Source: Gemmataceae bacterium (GTDB taxonomy: Bacteria > Planctomycetota > Planctomycetia > Gemmatales > Gemmataceae). Taken from it: a DNA stretch of 8,590 bases. Positions 7,501-8,590 of this stretch are shown one piece after another; within the stretch, counting starts at the first letter, position 1; every line of letters begins with the position of its first letter. The DNA is taken from the NCBI GenBank assembly GCA_009691815.1, contig SIAL01000132.1, positions 1 to 8,590 on the forward strand, given 5' to 3'. The notes under the pieces were generated by a model that made no database searches, was not told where the DNA came from, and worked only from the letters and a program-made list of their open reading frames with translations. The translations under genes and the position numbers were made by a program.

Positions 7501-8590
7501 CGGGCTCTTTATAGTGGACTACGAAAACAAGATATTCCTCACGATGCCGCCATTCGCCTTACCTTGGCAAAGGTATTCGTCTCCCCCACTTTTCTTTATC
7601 GCCTTGAAAAAGCGGGGGAAGGAGAAGTTGCCACTAGGGTTTCCCCTCAGGAACTAGGGTCAAGGCTCAGTTACTTTCTTTGGTCCTCCACACCAGACCA
7701 AGAACTTTTAGAGGAAATCAACTCCGGTTCACTTAATGAAACCCAAACCCTAGCCAAGCAAACTAGGCGCATGATAAAAGGCCCACTTACCCGACGCCTT
7801 GCCACCGAATTTGCCTGTCAATGGCTCCACATTTACGAATTTGACAAACTCGATGAGAAAAGCGAAAGGCATTTTCCCGAGTTCACCAAACTACGCTCGG
7901 ATATGTATGAAGAGTCGATCCGGTTTTTCACCGACCTTTTCCAAAACGATCGGTCCATTCTGTCCATCTTGGATGCGGACCACACCTTTGTGAATGAATC
8001 CTTGGCTAAGTTTTACGGGCTCGATTCCAAAGGCCAAACTGGCTGGTTTCGAGTCGATGGGATGCGCAAAAAGGGGAGGGGAGGGATCCTCGGCATGGCG
8101 ACCACCCTGGCCAAACAGTCGGGGGCGTCCCGCACCAGCCCGATTTTACGGGGAAATTGGGTGGCGGAGGTGCTGTTGGGGGAAAGATTGCCCCGGCCGC
8201 CCAAGGATGTGCCTAAACTGCCCGAGGATGAAACCCAAACGCAGGGCCAAACAGTTCGCCAACTTGTCGAAAAACATTCCAGCGACCCCCGTTGCGCAGT
8301 GTGTCATGTAAGAATTGATCCTTTTGGTTTTTCTCTGGAATCCTTTGATCCTATTGGCAGGTTGCGAACCAAAGATCTTGGTAATCGGGGCATTCAAACC
8401 AAAGCAACGCTTCGGGATGGTCAGGAAATCGATGGAATTGAGGGTCTAAGGGCTAACCTTTTGGGTCCAAGGCGTGACGCGTTTGTACGCCAATTTTGCA
8501 AAAAACTTTTGGGGTATGCCTTGGGCAGAGAGACCCAGCTTTCCGATGAACCCCTGCTGGAAAAAATGCAATTGGATTTGGCCAAGAATG
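4525..8590 (+). CDS. Giant secreted cytochrome-c-motif protein, DUF1587/DUF1595/DUF1592/DUF1588/DUF1585 (3' end outside window)
   Basis: One frame of 1355 codons with no stop before the window edge. Residues 1-22 are a signal peptide (K2, hydrophobic core 4-18, likely cut after A-V-G22). Residues about 36-120 are a PSCyt1-type domain with haem motif C45-LKC-H49 and 'EMPP'. DUF1587 follows at about 130-195 (RRLNNAEYTYTVSDL, FPAD). Residues about 195-965 are an expanded middle: two helix-turn-helix-like segments (273-298, 445-470), an NPCBM-like beta fragment (365-396), a beta-sandwich (about 490-627) and a third beta-rich piece (about 784-829). DUF1595 is at about 967-1028 (AFRRP...SPTFLYRLE), DUF1592 at 1040-1166 (SRLSYFLWSS, NESLAKFYGL), DUF1588 at about 1185-1281 with second haem motif C1257-AVC-H1261, and DUF1585 from about 1293 (FVRQFCKKLLGYALGR). 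Probably only a short tail is missing. Function is unknown; related proteins are thought to be periplasmic or surface parts of polysaccharide-related modules paired with DUF1501 or DUF1552. An in-frame ATG at 4477 would add 16 residues and hide the signal peptide, so 4525 is preferred. Confidence 0.95.
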   Translation, partial: MKSLYFLFVLALGLGLFSTAVGQVPAPSTPKELGSKAASFIKQYCLKCHTTEKREGELDLEVLLKAGEASKPGNAKIWRKVREMLDTAEMPPKESKQPTAADKGVFTTWLKTFLEDLARATAGDPGRVVLRRLNNAEYTYTVSDLAGIALNPVKEFPADSAAGEGFTNTGNALVMSPALLSKYLVAAKGIAEHAILLPDGIRFSASTTRRDWTNEILDQIRTIYRRETEILSSARANLQGIIFDTNDGGKLPLERYIAATLLHRNDIAAGKISLAQVAETNRLNPLYLTSLWKLFQRKDHLPLLGRIQELWTNAKIGDEKAVHAEIALWQGALTKFQSVGHMKPWMVSINPFKEREEFRTKLVANTSMGNCQLFLVASEVDDPRNDFVEWENPRILVPGRDDIPLRFAGLYTDLARDKRAKLYAASQGALQAAEEALLSRNGWNITQLADKFQVPKEDLELWFGFLGIRQTQNINLTHFKNKLFKGSGHDFVNGWGSPETPHIMANSSNQLVRIPGDLKGKGVVVHPSPTLASCVGWQSPISGAYTIEAKTTHAHVGCGNGVTWSLEIRRGATRRKLAGGIAHGAQAIKAGPFKNVAIQKGDLVSLIIGPRDGNHSCDLTDVELLLQNQESKELKWNLTSDVSGNIQSANPHEDSLGNAGIWHFYTEPVTPGSESVSAIPAGSFLDAWQGTSDPKERNRLAQSVQQLLTKGPSNDTTPPNVQLYQSLSSLSGPLLGLWKPTFDLKKDKFDLKKDKPVSGPVVGTDPKHFGKHPNGEAVDASNICVQAPNLIEITLPADLWGGTTFAASATLHGKTGIEGSVQLQVLAAKPDRMGGLRPGLPIIVKGGSETKKRFEEGFEAFRQAFPAAVCYTKIVPVDEVVTLTLYHREDEPFRRLLLTPEQNIQLDRLWKDLHYVSQDAFAEVDAFIQLMEFATQDSNPALFEPFRKPILASAEALKKQLVATEPQHLNGVLGIAAKAFRRPITKTEDSELRALYSGLRKQDIPHDAAIRLTLAKVFVSPTFLYRLEKAGEGEVATRVSPQELGSRLSYFLWSSTPDQELLEEINSGSLNETQTLAKQTRRMIKGPLTRRLATEFACQWLHIYEFDKLDEKSERHFPEFTKLRSDMYEESIRFFTDLFQNDRSILSILDADHTFVNESLAKFYGLDSKGQTGWFRVDGMRKKGRGGILGMATTLAKQSGASRTSPILRGNWVAEVLLGERLPRPPKDVPKLPEDETQTQGQTVRQLVEKHSSDPRCAVCHVRIDPFGFSLESFDPIGRLRTKDLGNRGIQTKATLRDGQEIDGIEGLRANLLGPRRDAFVRQFCKKLLGYALGRETQLSDEPLLEKMQLDLAKN
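6748..6789 (+). repeat. Perfect tandem duplication, 2 x 21 bp, in frame
   Basis: Bases 6748-6768 and 6769-6789 are identical and codon-aligned. Each unit encodes FDLKKDK (residues 742-748 and 749-755 of the giant DUF1592 protein). The repeat lies in a charged linker before the third beta-rich segment. Exact identity, including synonymous positions, indicates a recent slippage duplication that keeps the reading frame. Confidence 0.97.

Overview
The window looks like planctomycete chromosome. It carries the end of a DUF1501 protein gene and almost all of a giant cytochrome-c/DUF1587-DUF1595-DUF1592-DUF1588-DUF1585 protein gene. These two families are greatly expanded in Planctomycetota and commonly sit next to each other in pairs. 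The internal layout of the giant protein recalls large homologues I remember from Gemmata-like planctomycetes. GC content looks close to one half by eye, lower than is usual for Gemmata, so I do not name a genus.

Layout. Positions 1-788 (+) are the 3' part of the DUF1501 gene. Positions 797-2281 (-) are glycerol kinase glpK, 2322-3068 (-) glycerol facilitator glpF, and 3094-4278 (-) a probably exported alpha/beta-hydrolase esterase with an N-terminal OB-like domain. The three minus-strand genes read esterase > glpF > glpK with gaps of 25 and 40 bases and are probably one operon. Positions 4279-4524 are a divergent non-coding region with a perfect 8-bp inverted repeat and one weak promoter candidate. 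From 4525 (+) to the right edge runs one uninterrupted frame of 1355 codons with no stop inside the window. It encodes the giant haem-motif/DUF1592 protein.

How the genes fit together. GlpF and GlpK form the classical route of glycerol entry and trapping as glycerol-3-phosphate. The esterase at the head of the operon could release glycerol or another alcohol from an ester outside the cytoplasm, but its substrate cannot be read from the sequence. No glpD, glpA or glpR is visible. The DUF1501 and DUF1592 proteins are probably secreted parts of two separate planctomycete-specific surface or periplasmic modules. The left one ends and the right one begins here, with the glycerol operon between them on the opposite strand.

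No tRNA, rRNA, CRISPR, insertion sequence, attachment site or phage gene was seen. The least ordinary points are the esterase-glpF-glpK arrangement, the OB-like/esterase fusion, a perfect 21-bp in-frame tandem duplication in the giant protein, and a degenerate internal repeat in the same protein. I found no clear sign of a wholly new system.
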